In this document: piece after piece, positions 44,944-53,881 of the stretch
Numbering within the stretch: the first letter of the stretch is position 1
Layout of the letters: every line of letters begins with the position of its first letter
Assembly (NCBI RefSeq): GCF_012932675.1
Contig: NZ_JAAIIF010000006.1
Location: 1-64,000, forward strand
Reading direction: 5' to 3'
From: Bifidobacterium erythrocebi
GTDB lineage: Bacteria > Actinomycetota > Actinomycetes > Actinomycetales > Bifidobacteriaceae
Length of the DNA: 64,000 nt
The notes under the pieces: model-generated
Told to the model about the DNA's origin: nothing
Seen by the model: the letters and a program-made list of their open reading frames with translations, nothing else
Databases searched by the model: none
Position numbers and translations under genes: made by a program

Positions 44944-46590
44944 ATGGCGCAGAACGATGTCATTGCGCAGGTGCGTGGCCTGAATGTCGATTTCGGCGAG
45001 GGGGAATCCCTTCACCATGTTGTGAAGAACGTCTCCTTCACCATTCGCCGCGGTGAGGCCGTGGGTCTTGTAGGGGAATCCGGTTCGGGCAAATCCGTTA
45101 CAGTTCGTACGCTCTTGGGCCTTTATGCCGATGATGAGCATGTGCAGGCCGAGGAGTTCGACCTGTTCGGCGAATCCACACTCAGTTACAAGGACAAGGA
45201 TTGGCGAAAGATCCGTGGCAGCCGTATCGGCTTTGTGCTGCAGGATGCCCTGACGTCACTTGACCCGTTGAAAACCATCGGATACCAGGTCGATGAGGCG
45301 TTGAACGCCCATGGCAAGGTGGACAAGAAGGAAAGCGCGGAAAAGGTTGTCGAGCTGCTCGATGAAGTCGGCATTCCGCAGCCACAGATTCGTCAGAATC
45401 AGTATCCGCATGAGCTTTCCGGCGGTCTTCGCCAGCGTGCGCTCATCGCAGGTGCCGTCGCCGACAATCCGTCGCTGATCATCGCCGATGAGCCGACCAC
45501 TGCACTGGATGTGACAGTGCAGGCGCAGGTGCTGAATCTTCTGAAAAGCCGTAAGGAAGATGGAAACGCACTGATTCTGGTATCCCACGATCTTGCCGTG
45601 GTGGCCAGTGTCTGCGATCGTATTCTGGTGATGAAGAACGGTGAACTTGTGGAGGAAGGAAGTTCTGAGCAGATTCTGCATCATCCTCAGCAGGAATACA
45701 CGAAGCTTCTGCTTGCCGCTGTCCCGTCTGCACGCTCCCGTGGGCGTAGGCTGTCCAGCATCAAGCATGAGCCGCTGCCGCAGAAGACCATTGATTACGA
45801 CCAGAATCTGCTTCATGCGGAACATATCGGCAAGACGTATCACAGTCATCACGGTGGTACCGTGACCGCAGTGCAGGACGCCGGTGTGGATCTGTACCGT
45901 GGAGAGACGCTTGGCATTGTGGGGGAGTCCGGATCGGGCAAGAGCACGCTGGCCAAAATCCTCGCAGGGCTGGTTGAGCCGAATGAGGGTACGGTGACTT
46001 TGGAAGGCGAAGCATGGTCTCCGATTCCCGAACGCCAGCGTCGTTCGCGCAGGCAGAAGATTCAAGTGGTTTCGCAGGATCCGATTTCTTCGTTTGACCC
46101 GCGCTACAGCGTATCCAAGATCATCGCGGAGCCGCTGAAGGTGCAGAAGAAGTACACGAAGGACGAGATTCGTCGCAAGGTCGATGAATCCCTGGACTTG
46201 GTTCAGCTGCCAAGGGAATATGCGGATTATTCGCCGAAGCGTCTGTCTGGCGGTCAGCGTCAGCGTGTGGCCATTGCGCGAGCTCTGGCGGTGAATCCGG
46301 CCGTGCTGGTCGCCGACGAGGCCGTATCGGCGTTGGATGTGTCGATTCAGGCGCAGATTCTTGACTTGTTGGCCGATATTCAGGCCAAGACGCAGGTCGG
46401 CATCGTGTTCATCTCTCACGATTTGGGCGTTGTGCATCACATCGCCGATCAGGTCATTGTGATGAAGGACGGGCACATCGTGGAAAGCGGCGATCCAGAC
46501 CAGGTGTTCAACAAGCCGTCTCATCCATATACCAAGCGCCTGATCGCGGCGCTGCCGACAATCCCAGCGGAGGAACGAATGCCGCGCTGA
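44944..46590 (+). CDS. oppDF: Fused two-domain ABC ATPase (OppD-OppF, GsiA-like)
   Basis: The 548-residue protein carries two ABC domains in tandem: Walker A GESGSGKS occurs twice, with signatures LSGGLRQRAL (first) and LSGGQRQRVA (second), Walker B IIADEPTTALD and LVADEAVSALD, and two H-loops (SHDL). This is the GsiA/YliA or YejF-like fused layout rather than separate OppD and OppF. It powers import through the two preceding permeases. Confidence 0.92.
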   Translation: MAQNDVIAQVRGLNVDFGEGESLHHVVKNVSFTIRRGEAVGLVGESGSGKSVTVRTLLGLYADDEHVQAEEFDLFGESTLSYKDKDWRKIRGSRIGFVLQDALTSLDPLKTIGYQVDEALNAHGKVDKKESAEKVVELLDEVGIPQPQIRQNQYPHELSGGLRQRALIAGAVADNPSLIIADEPTTALDVTVQAQVLNLLKSRKEDGNALILVSHDLAVVASVCDRILVMKNGELVEEGSSEQILHHPQQEYTKLLLAAVPSARSRGRRLSSIKHEPLPQKTIDYDQNLLHAEHIGKTYHSHHGGTVTAVQDAGVDLYRGETLGIVGESGSGKSTLAKILAGLVEPNEGTVTLEGEAWSPIPERQRRSRRQKIQVVSQDPISSFDPRYSVSKIIAEPLKVQKKYTKDEIRRKVDESLDLVQLPREYADYSPKRLSGGQRQRVAIARALAVNPAVLVADEAVSALDVSIQAQILDLLADIQAKTQVGIVFISHDLGVVHHIADQVIVMKDGHIVESGDPDQVFNKPSHPYTKRLIAALPTIPAEERMPR

Positions 46591-46763
46591 GCGGCGTTGA
46601 CACTCATGAATGAGGGTGATGCTATATCGATGGCGTGCCCGACCGCTGAATCTTTTTATTCCTGAAGCTCGTATGACCAACCCGTATGGGCTCGCAATCA
46701 TAACCATACAAATCCGATCATTTCGTTGATCATTCCGATTCGAATCCAGTAAGGAATCTAACC

Positions 46764-48428
46764 ATGGCAAAACGTACATTCCGGACCATAGCCGTAGCTG
46801 CGGTGCTTGCAGCTGGTCTTTCGCTGTCCGCCTGCGGCGGCAGCAGCACCGCTTCGACCTCATCCTCCGCCAATTCCGGAACCCCGGTCAAGGGACAGAC
46901 CATTACGTGGGGTATCGAGAAGGAGCCCGAAACTCTGAATCCTCAGACAAATGGGCAAGATTCCTCTACACCGATTCTGCGTAACCTGACCGACTCCTAC
47001 CTTTACCTGGCCGACGATGGAAGCTACCAGCCGTGGCTGGCTACTGGATATAAGCAGAGCGACGATCAGAAGACGATTGACCTGACGCTGCGCCAGGATG
47101 TCACGTTCTCCGATGGCGAGAAGCTTGATGCCGACGCGGTAATCGCGAATTTCGACTATTACGCCTCCAAGAACAATTCTCACCCGGCAACCTGGCAGCA
47201 GTATCTCGGCTCTTGGAAGAAGACCGGTGACTACACGGTGGAATTCACGCTGAAGCAGGTCTACCCCGGATTCCTCGCAGCGCTTTCCGATCTCAGCACC
47301 GCGCCTATTTCTCCGAAATCTTTGAAGGATTCCAAGGAACTGGCCGCCGGCGGCAAGTCCGTTGCATTGACCGGTCCATACACCATCAAGGAATACAAGC
47401 AGGGCAGCCAATTGACGCTAGAAGCTCGCAGCGATTACAAGTGGGCTCCGCAGGCATTGAGCAAGCAGCTCAAGAGCAAGGAATCCCTGCCGTATGCGAA
47501 GGAGCTGGTGTTCCGCTTCCTGCCTGAGGCTTCCACGCGAACCGGCGCTTTGACTTCTGGACAGGTGGACATCATCAACGGCGTTCCCTCTCAGGACATC
47601 AATCAGATCAAGTCCAATGGCAAGTTCGATTATTACCAGGTACTGAACTCCGGCACCGCGTATTCCCTGTACTTCAATACAACCAAGGCACCGTTCAACG
47701 ATGTGAACGTACGCAAGGCCTTCCAGCTGGGCGCCGATTATAAGGCGATTGTCAAGAGCGTCTATTACGGCACCGGAACCTATGCCGATCAGTCGTTCTC
47801 ACCTGCCAGCGTGTTCTACAACAAGGCGTTCAAGGGCATTACCTTCGATAAGGACAAGGCGAACAAGCTGCTCGATGAATCTGGTTGGAAGAAGCGCGAT
47901 TCCAAGGGCTATCGAGTGAACGCCAAGGGCGAGCGTCTGTCCATTTCCCTGTATTCAGATGCCCCGTATGTGCGCGATTCCCGTGACGTGTTGAATCAGG
48001 CCATCTCTTCGGAGCTTAAGAAGAACGTCGGCATCGAATTCACGTTCAAGGCACGTGATCTGGGAACTGTAACCGAGACTTGGGAGAAGAACACCAACGA
48101 TGCCTTCGACAACTCCATGAGCGGTCTTGATATTTCGACTTCCGTTGATTCCGTATACCTGTGGAAGTCCGAACCGAACCGTGTGTTCCTCAAGAATGAT
48201 CAGAAGGCTGTGGATCTTATCCAGCAGGGCCAGAGTGCCAAGACCAAGAAGGACCGTCAGGCCGCTTACGACAAGCTGCAGGATTATGTGATCAACGATC
48301 AGGCGTACGTGCTGCCGCTGTATATTCCGCGTGACAACTGGGCCGCTTCCAAGTCCGTCCATGGATTCGTGACCAGCAAGGTTGCAGGCCATCTCTTCAG
48401 CTCCAGCACCGTCTGGAAGGAACAGTGA
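46764..48428 (+). CDS. oppA: Peptide-binding lipoprotein (OppA/GsiB, SBP family 5)
   Basis: The 554-residue lipoprotein has a lipobox LSAC in the first 30 residues, followed by a Ser-rich linker and a family-5 solute-binding domain (ETLNPQTNGQDSSTPILRNLTDSY, PFNDVNVRKAFQLGADYKAI). It captures peptides or peptide-like substrates at the cell surface. It lies 173 nt after the ATPase; that gap shows no leader copy. CCAGTAAGGAATCTAACC precedes the ATG. It is followed at once by an amidohydrolase. Confidence 0.92.
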   Translation: MAKRTFRTIAVAAVLAAGLSLSACGGSSTASTSSSANSGTPVKGQTITWGIEKEPETLNPQTNGQDSSTPILRNLTDSYLYLADDGSYQPWLATGYKQSDDQKTIDLTLRQDVTFSDGEKLDADAVIANFDYYASKNNSHPATWQQYLGSWKKTGDYTVEFTLKQVYPGFLAALSDLSTAPISPKSLKDSKELAAGGKSVALTGPYTIKEYKQGSQLTLEARSDYKWAPQALSKQLKSKESLPYAKELVFRFLPEASTRTGALTSGQVDIINGVPSQDINQIKSNGKFDYYQVLNSGTAYSLYFNTTKAPFNDVNVRKAFQLGADYKAIVKSVYYGTGTYADQSFSPASVFYNKAFKGITFDKDKANKLLDESGWKKRDSKGYRVNAKGERLSISLYSDAPYVRDSRDVLNQAISSELKKNVGIEFTFKARDLGTVTETWEKNTNDAFDNSMSGLDISTSVDSVYLWKSEPNRVFLKNDQKAVDLIQQGQSAKTKKDRQAAYDKLQDYVINDQAYVLPLYIPRDNWAASKSVHGFVTSKVAGHLFSSSTVWKEQ

Positions 48429-48430
48429 CA

Positions 48431-49753
48431 ATGACCGGCGGCAGCAGCTATATCGCCGTTCCCGGCCAGGATCAGCCGCATAAACGAGTGATTTCTGCCG
48501 GAACGGTGATTACCGGACGGCCTGATGAGGTTCTCCATAACGCGGCACTTGCCATCAACGGAAAAACCATCGAATGGGTAGGCAGGCTGAGCGATCTTCC
48601 TGAACGGTATGCTTCATGGAGCCGTGAAGCGTATCCGGAATCCACGGTGCTTCCAGGACTTGTCGAGACGCATGCGCATTTTGGCGCTCGCCCGGGATCG
48701 AAGCCGAACGTCTCTGCGCCCGAACTACATGAGCAGGGCTGGAATGCGCTGCACTCGCTGTTCTGGGCACGCAGGCTGGCTTCGGTCGGCGTGACTTCGG
48801 CGCAGTCGCTGGGATCGGCGTTCTACACTGATGTCGCGCTCCGCGAAGCGATCGATCAAGGACTGGCGGAAGGTCCGCGCATCGTGGCGGCAGGCCCGAT
48901 GATCACCACCACGGGCGGCCATGATTGGCGAAGCGGCAGCGAAGTGGATTCCATTGACGACATTCGCCATGCGGTGCGTGAGCATCATAAGGCCGGTGTT
49001 GATGTAATCAAAGTCGGTGCCACCGGAGGTTTCTTCACTCCAGGTACTGCTCAATGGAAAGCCCAATTCACGGTGGAGGAGCTGACTGCTCTTGTGTCGG
49101 AAGCGCATCGGCTTGGTCATCGCGTCGCGGTGCATGCGCATGGGACCCAGGGTATTCGACGTGCGGTGGAAGCTGGCGTCGATTACATCGCCCACGGCAC
49201 GTTCATCAGTGATGACGGTACGACCAAGTTCGAGCCCGAACTTGCCAGGGAAATAGCAAGGAAAGGCATCTACGTGGATGTCGCCGCCCCGCCGTCGTAC
49301 CCGCCTGTGCCGGGCGAAACCATTGCGCCACGTGCACGTGACCTTTACGAACAAGGCGTGAAGATCGTGACGGGGCATGACATCGGCGCGGTAATTCCGC
49401 CGGAGGCATACCTTTTCGGCTTGTATCAGCTTGAAGAGGCGGGGATTCCCCGGTCGGAGATTCTCATTGCGGCCACGTCGCGAGCGGCGGCTGCAATCGG
49501 ATTGGCCGGCATTACCGGTGTGCTTGCTCCGCAGTATGAGGCCGACCTGCTGGTTGTGGATGGTAATCCGCTTGACGATTTGAAATCGTTGGAGCGCAAA
49601 CGTCGCATCGTCATCCGCGGCAGGAACTTCCAGCCGGACGTTGTACCCGAATACCACGGTCGGGATGAGAAGACCGGCGATCATGATCCTACGGACAGCG
49701 TTCTGGCCCGTCGCTTCGAGCGACTGCAGCGAGCGCGCTTGCAAAACTGGTGA
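48431..49753 (+). CDS. Metal-dependent amidohydrolase (prolidase-like)
   Basis: The 440-residue amidohydrolase has HxH in VETHAHFG, the carboxylated-lysine candidate in VIKVGATGG, His in VAVHAHG, His in YIAHGTF and the catalytic Asp in VTGHDIG, a full binuclear metal site. It belongs to the imidazolonepropionase/Xaa-Pro dipeptidase-like branch that cleaves blocked or proline-containing dipeptides. ATG 48431 is preferred to a GTG 6 nt upstream because of its spacing from AAGGA. Position after OppA suggests it acts on the imported compound. Confidence 0.87.
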   Translation: MTGGSSYIAVPGQDQPHKRVISAGTVITGRPDEVLHNAALAINGKTIEWVGRLSDLPERYASWSREAYPESTVLPGLVETHAHFGARPGSKPNVSAPELHEQGWNALHSLFWARRLASVGVTSAQSLGSAFYTDVALREAIDQGLAEGPRIVAAGPMITTTGGHDWRSGSEVDSIDDIRHAVREHHKAGVDVIKVGATGGFFTPGTAQWKAQFTVEELTALVSEAHRLGHRVAVHAHGTQGIRRAVEAGVDYIAHGTFISDDGTTKFEPELAREIARKGIYVDVAAPPSYPPVPGETIAPRARDLYEQGVKIVTGHDIGAVIPPEAYLFGLYQLEEAGIPRSEILIAATSRAAAAIGLAGITGVLAPQYEADLLVVDGNPLDDLKSLERKRRIVIRGRNFQPDVVPEYHGRDEKTGDHDPTDSVLARRFERLQRARLQNW

Positions 49754-49766
49754 GTTGTTTTGGCTT

Positions 49767-49803
49767 CAGTGGCCCGTCCCTCGTGCTGAGGGACGGGCCA
49801 CTG
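49767..49803. terminator. Terminator after the amidohydrolase
   Basis: A 16-bp perfect stem (CAGTGGCCCGTCCCTC with complement) around the 5-nt loop GTGCT. Confidence 0.85.
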
Positions 49804-49862
49804 GTGTTTGTAGGGGCCACGTTTGCCGTGTTTGTAAGGACTGGCCATTACTTTTTTCGATA

Positions 49863-49877
49863 ATAAGAAATCCTTAT
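49863..49877. promoter_or_regulatory. Candidate LysR-type box upstream of the transferase gene at 50015
   Basis: ATAAGAAATCCTTAT is a perfect ATAAG-N5-CTTAT palindrome with the AT-N11-AT form. TATAAA at 49898-49903 could be its -10, 35 nt from the box start (31 nt in the three leader promoters). Confidence 0.6.
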
Positions 49878-50014
49878 GCTCGGGGCACGCAAAACCGTAT
49901 AAAGAAGCCGCTGTGTCGCAATTGATGGTGAGCATAATCATGAATTAGCCCAAGACGAGGTTGGCGTCAGCGGGAATAGGTTTTTGTATCTCAATCGCAT
50001 AAGGGGTATTCATC

Positions 50015-51193
50015 ATGACACTTGAACTTAAGGAAAATGCAGTCAGGCTTTCCGCTCCGGCATCCAATGCGTGTGGTGTTCGCGCACATCGCTGGCCCAA
50101 GGATCCGCAGGGCCGTGAGCGCCCGGTTGAAGAGACCACCGTTGAACAGACTCCTGACGGTGCGTTCCGTCGCCAGCGCAATGCGTTCACCGTCCGATTC
50201 GGCAACAAGCCCGGCCAAGCTCCCGTGGAAGCGGGCCGCTACCATATTCTTGGTGCTCTTGGATGCGGCTGGAATCGTCGTCAGCGCATCGTGATCCGAC
50301 TCCTTGGACTGGAGAAGGCATTTGTTCCCGAAGTGATTTACGGCCGTGATGAAAACGGCTGGAAACTGACCAAGACCCCGGGCAGCGTTGCTGAGCTGTT
50401 TGGCTATGACCGTCTTAACGACTTCTACCGTGCCACCGACCCGAACTTCCAAGGCCGTGGTACCTCTCCGACCGTCATCGATTTGGAGACCGGCAAGGTC
50501 GTGACCAACAACTACCACATCCTGAGCAACGATCTGGAAACCGCATGGGCTCCATTCCACAAGCAGGGCGCTCCCGACCTGTATCCGCAGGAGCTGCGTC
50601 AGGAAATCGACCTGCTGAACCAGCAGCTGTTCGATGACATCAACAATGGCACCTACAAGGTGAACTTCGCCAATTCCATCGGTGCCGCCCGTGCCGCCTA
50701 CACCATCTTCAAGGCGCGCCTGGCCGATTACGACTTCCGTCTCGCGTCCCGTCGCTACCTGTTCGGCCCGAACTTCACCGATAGTGACGTTCGTCTGTTC
50801 CAGACCCTGGAATCCTACGAATTCGGTTATCGTCGTGGCTTCCTGGAAAGCCTGCACGCCGATGAGGACGAAATCGTGCACGTGTGGGATTACCCGAATC
50901 TGTGGGCCTACGCACGCGATCTGTTCCAGACGCCGGGCTTCATCGATGAGCCGGAACTGTTCGATCTGGGCTACGTGCCGGACGAGAACGGCAACTATTC
51001 CCGTGACCCGTTCTCCGAGGCCGGCCCGACCCCGCAGAGCGTCAAGGATTATCGCAAGTCCGTCTACGAGAAGTGGCTGGAACCGGCTGGCCGTGAGAAC
51101 CTGAGCGGTTCTCCGCTGTATTCCGGCCCCGGTGTCGGCGGCTCCTACGAGCTGTGGCAGTTCGGCGCTTACGCCAACTACTACAAGGCCTGA
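50015..51193 (+). CDS. Xi-class glutathione S-transferase-like protein (glutathionyl-hydroquinone reductase family)
   Basis: The 392-residue protein is of the ECM4/YqjG family. The catalytic-site equivalent of CPWA reads GCGWN with Cys84, so the cysteine is kept but the following Pro is Gly. VTNNYHILSNDLETAW and YLFGPNFTDSDVRLFQTLESYEFGYR match the family, as does its length. The family reduces glutathionyl-hydroquinones or other S-conjugates and normally needs glutathione, which bifidobacteria are not known to make. It has its own LysR-type box and follows a Gsi-like importer. AAGGGG precedes the ATG. Confidence 0.88.
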   Translation: MTLELKENAVRLSAPASNACGVRAHRWPKDPQGRERPVEETTVEQTPDGAFRRQRNAFTVRFGNKPGQAPVEAGRYHILGALGCGWNRRQRIVIRLLGLEKAFVPEVIYGRDENGWKLTKTPGSVAELFGYDRLNDFYRATDPNFQGRGTSPTVIDLETGKVVTNNYHILSNDLETAWAPFHKQGAPDLYPQELRQEIDLLNQQLFDDINNGTYKVNFANSIGAARAAYTIFKARLADYDFRLASRRYLFGPNFTDSDVRLFQTLESYEFGYRRGFLESLHADEDEIVHVWDYPNLWAYARDLFQTPGFIDEPELFDLGYVPDENGNYSRDPFSEAGPTPQSVKDYRKSVYEKWLEPAGRENLSGSPLYSGPGVGGSYELWQFGAYANYYKA

Positions 51194-51205
51194 TTGTTCT
51201 CGAAG

Positions 51206-51244
51206 GCGGGTGCGTTGCCACTATTGCAGTGCGACGCACCCGCC
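51206..51244 (+). terminator. Intercistronic hairpin after the transferase gene
   Basis: GCGGGTGCGT / ACGCACCCGC stem of 10-12 bp, 13 nt after the stop, followed by CCTGTCATC with no T-run. It may attenuate the next gene. Confidence 0.55.
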
Positions 51245-51272
51245 CTGTCATCGACGGAAAGGTGTTCCTGTC

Positions 51273-51791
51273 ATGAGTTCTCTTCCCAAAGAACTGCTGC
51301 ATGCGAAGCTACAGGGCGGTTTTGAACTGAGGTTGGCCGAGCCCAGCGAATATGGCACGGTGGGCAACGTTCTTGCCGAAGCGTTCACCAATGGCTGCTG
51401 GGTCACCGAGGAATACGAGCGCGGACTGCACCGCATTGCCGAGCGTGCGAAAACCTCGGATGTCTGGGTAATCGTGAATGCAGATGGGGTCATTGTGGCT
51501 GCCGTGCTGACGCCTAAGCCGGAGTTCTATCATGAGGAGAACTACACGTTCAACGTGCTTGGGGTGGGAACCGCAGGACGTGGGCACGGTTTGGGCAAGG
51601 CGCTTGTCCGGCATGCGCTCGCAGTATCTCGTGCATACGGGTACAAGACAGTGGAACTGCATTCCAGTCCGCAGATGACTCATGCGCACCAGCTGTATTA
51701 TGCGTGCGGATTCCATCGTCGCCCCGATTGGGAAACCATTATCGTGGACAGAGGGCAGCGTCTGCTGAGCTTCACGAGAACCGAATATTGA
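51273..51791 (+). CDS. GNAT-family N-acetyltransferase
   Basis: The 172-residue acetyltransferase has the acetyl-CoA loop (VLGVGTAGRGHGLGKALVRHALA) and the C-terminal VELHSSPQMTHAHQLYYACGFHRR. The acceptor is unknown. In this setting, N-acetylation of an amino group, for example of a cysteine conjugate, would be logical but is inference only. GGAAAGGTG precedes ATG 51273. It lies between two transferase paralogues. Confidence 0.85.
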   Translation: MSSLPKELLHAKLQGGFELRLAEPSEYGTVGNVLAEAFTNGCWVTEEYERGLHRIAERAKTSDVWVIVNADGVIVAAVLTPKPEFYHEENYTFNVLGVGTAGRGHGLGKALVRHALAVSRAYGYKTVELHSSPQMTHAHQLYYACGFHRRPDWETIIVDRGQRLLSFTRTEY

Positions 51792-51918
51792 AAGCAAAAC
51801 CCAAGCTTTACGCGGAAGACGCATAGTCGCTTCTGACGAATAAGGGCACGGGGCGTCACATAGTCTTTTGCCGTTGTGCAGACCATACAAACTACGACCG
51901 ATAGAACAGGATGAAATC

Positions 51919-52824
51919 ATGGGTGAGCATAGGGGGGCACTGCAATTGGACGGGAGCGACAAGGCGCGCATTCTACCGAATGGTGCAGTGGATTCGTTGG
52001 GATTCTTCGTTTCTTCGACTCCTACCGTTACGGAGAAAGGCGTGTATAGTCCCGATGGGAATCTGAAACTGCAGTATTCGCCATTGGATCCGCGAGCATG
52101 GTCGTCATTGCTGGCGTACCGTATCGCACATTTCCAAGGAATCGAGCCTCACATCGATCATCTGAGCGATTCGACGTGGCATGGCGTTGCCAAGATTCTT
52201 CCCGACGTGCGGTTGTCGAATGGCGAAGACCGTCTTCTTGATGATGATTGGCATGGCTTGAGCCGGTTGATTGAGCAGTGGTCGGGATCCGATGCCGTGC
52301 TGTATCCTGATCGGCTGCGTGATCGTATCGATGCGCTGGACGATATTATCGACAGGGATCTGGTCTATGGACTGTTCTCCATTGTGTATGCCGCCGCCCA
52401 GAATGCAAGGTCTCCCCAGGAACTGAGTAAACGTGATTTTCTTCACGGTGCACAGACCCATGCCGCGTTGCGGCGTGTATTCTATGCGCGTCTGGGTTGG
52501 CTGGATGACGTGTTGTCTCGCAGTCCGTATCTGCTTGGTGATGCGCTCACTGATGCTGACCTGCATCTTTTCGGTGTGCTGCTTACCTTTGATATCGGGT
52601 ATCGCTCCGCGTTCCCGGCACCGGATGCGGCCATTGTCGATTATCCGCATTTGTGGGCATTCGCCAAGCGCATATACCGGACCGAAGGACTGGTCTCCGA
52701 AGAGGAGAAGCGTGCTATCGGGCTGATTGCCAAGGCTGATGGGACATATGAGCAGCCGTGGGGTGCCCCGGCATTCACCGAAACGGTCGATTCCATTGCC
52801 GGCGCGTGGAATCAAGGTGATTGA
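51919..52824 (+). CDS. Cysteine-less paralogue of the Xi-class transferase
   Basis: The 301-residue protein is homologous to the 50015 gene in its C-terminal domain (SRSPYLLGDALTDADLHLFGVLLTFDIGYRSAF; VDYPHLWAFAKRIYRTEGL). The N-terminal thioredoxin-like part is shortened (YSPLDPRAWSSLLAYRIAHFQGIE), and the whole protein has no cysteine, so the catalytic thiol is gone. It may be a partner subunit, a ligand-binding protein or a degenerating copy. ACAGGATG upstream is a modest ribosome site. It is third in the transferase/GNAT group. Confidence 0.78.
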   Translation: MGEHRGALQLDGSDKARILPNGAVDSLGFFVSSTPTVTEKGVYSPDGNLKLQYSPLDPRAWSSLLAYRIAHFQGIEPHIDHLSDSTWHGVAKILPDVRLSNGEDRLLDDDWHGLSRLIEQWSGSDAVLYPDRLRDRIDALDDIIDRDLVYGLFSIVYAAAQNARSPQELSKRDFLHGAQTHAALRRVFYARLGWLDDVLSRSPYLLGDALTDADLHLFGVLLTFDIGYRSAFPAPDAAIVDYPHLWAFAKRIYRTEGLVSEEEKRAIGLIAKADGTYEQPWGAPAFTETVDSIAGAWNQGD

Positions 52825-52993
52825 TTCCATCGTTATAGGATTGGGAACCTATCTGTTATGGGCGTTCCACTTCGCAAACCCCCGCTGCCCAGCTCCCGGG
52901 CACCCGTATCGGTTCCGATCGCTTCTCTGATACGCTAAAAGCGTGTGTCGCAATGGTTGCGGCGCACGCTTTTTGCAAAGAAAGGGAGAGGAC

Positions 52994-53881
52994 ATGGGCT
53001 TTTTGCTCACACTTCTTGTCATTGTTGTCATCATCGCCGCGCTGTTTCTGTCCACGTTGTTCATCGTGCCGCAGCAGCAGGCCTACATCATCGAACGATT
53101 CGGCAAATTCCATACCGTTCAGTTCGCAGGCATCCACATCCGCATCCCGTTCGTAGACCGCATCGCCATGAAGACGAACATGCGCGTGAACCAGCTCAAC
53201 GTGCAGCTGGAGACCAAGACGCTCGACAACGTGTTCGTCACCGTCGTGGCCTCCACGCAGTTCCGCGTGGATCCGAGCAACGTGGCCACCGCCTACTATG
53301 AGCTTCGCGATCCGGCAGGCCAGCTGCGCTCCTACATGGAGGACGCGCTGCGTTCAGCCATCCCGGCTCTCACCCTGGACGACGCCTTCTCTCGCAAGGA
53401 CGATGTCGCATTCGACGTGCAGAAGACCGTCGGCAATGAGATGTCGCGCTTCGGCTTCACCGTGGTCAAGACCCTGATCACCGCCATCGATCCGAGCCCG
53501 CAGGTCAAGAGTGCCATGGATTCCATCAACGCCGCGCAGCGTGAGAAGGAAGCCACCCGTCAGCGTGCCGAGGCCCAGCGCATCCAGATCGAGACGCAGG
53601 CCGCCGCCGAGGCGGAGAAGACCCGTCTGCAGGGCGAGGGCCAGGCGAACTATCGCCGCGAGATCGCCAACGGTATTGTTGACCAGATCAAGAGCCTGCA
53701 GGCCGTGGGCATGAACGTGAACGACGTGAACAACGTGGTGCTGTTCAACCAGTACCTCGACACCATGCGCAATCTCGCCTCCTCGCAGAACACGAAGACG
53801 GTTGTGCTGCCGGCCTCCACGCCGGGCGGCTTCAATGAGATGCGCGATCAGGTGATCGCGGCCATGGAAGCGGGCAAGTAA
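52994..53881 (+). CDS. SPFH/Band 7 (stomatin-like) membrane protein
   Basis: The 295-residue protein has one N-terminal membrane helix (GFLLTLLVIVVIIAALFLS), then a Band 7 domain (VPQQQAYIIERFGKFHTVQFAGIHIRIPFVDRI ... NVQLETKTLDNVFVTVVASTQFRV) and a long charged helical/coiled-coil region (about 185-245, AQREKEATRQRAEAQRIQIETQAAAEAEK). Such proteins form oligomers in membrane microdomains. AAAGGGAGAGG precedes ATG 52994. No NfeD partner gene is adjacent. Confidence 0.92.
   Translation: MGFLLTLLVIVVIIAALFLSTLFIVPQQQAYIIERFGKFHTVQFAGIHIRIPFVDRIAMKTNMRVNQLNVQLETKTLDNVFVTVVASTQFRVDPSNVATAYYELRDPAGQLRSYMEDALRSAIPALTLDDAFSRKDDVAFDVQKTVGNEMSRFGFTVVKTLITAIDPSPQVKSAMDSINAAQREKEATRQRAEAQRIQIETQAAAEAEKTRLQGEGQANYRREIANGIVDQIKSLQAVGMNVNDVNNVVLFNQYLDTMRNLASSQNTKTVVLPASTPGGFNEMRDQVIAAMEAGK

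Noticed and set aside
49999..50013. A further AT-N11-AT match (ATAAGGGGTATTCAT) directly before the transferase ATG
   Set aside because: It coincides with the ribosome binding site AAGGGG and start codon context; a chance match is more likely, and a better palindrome lies at 49863.
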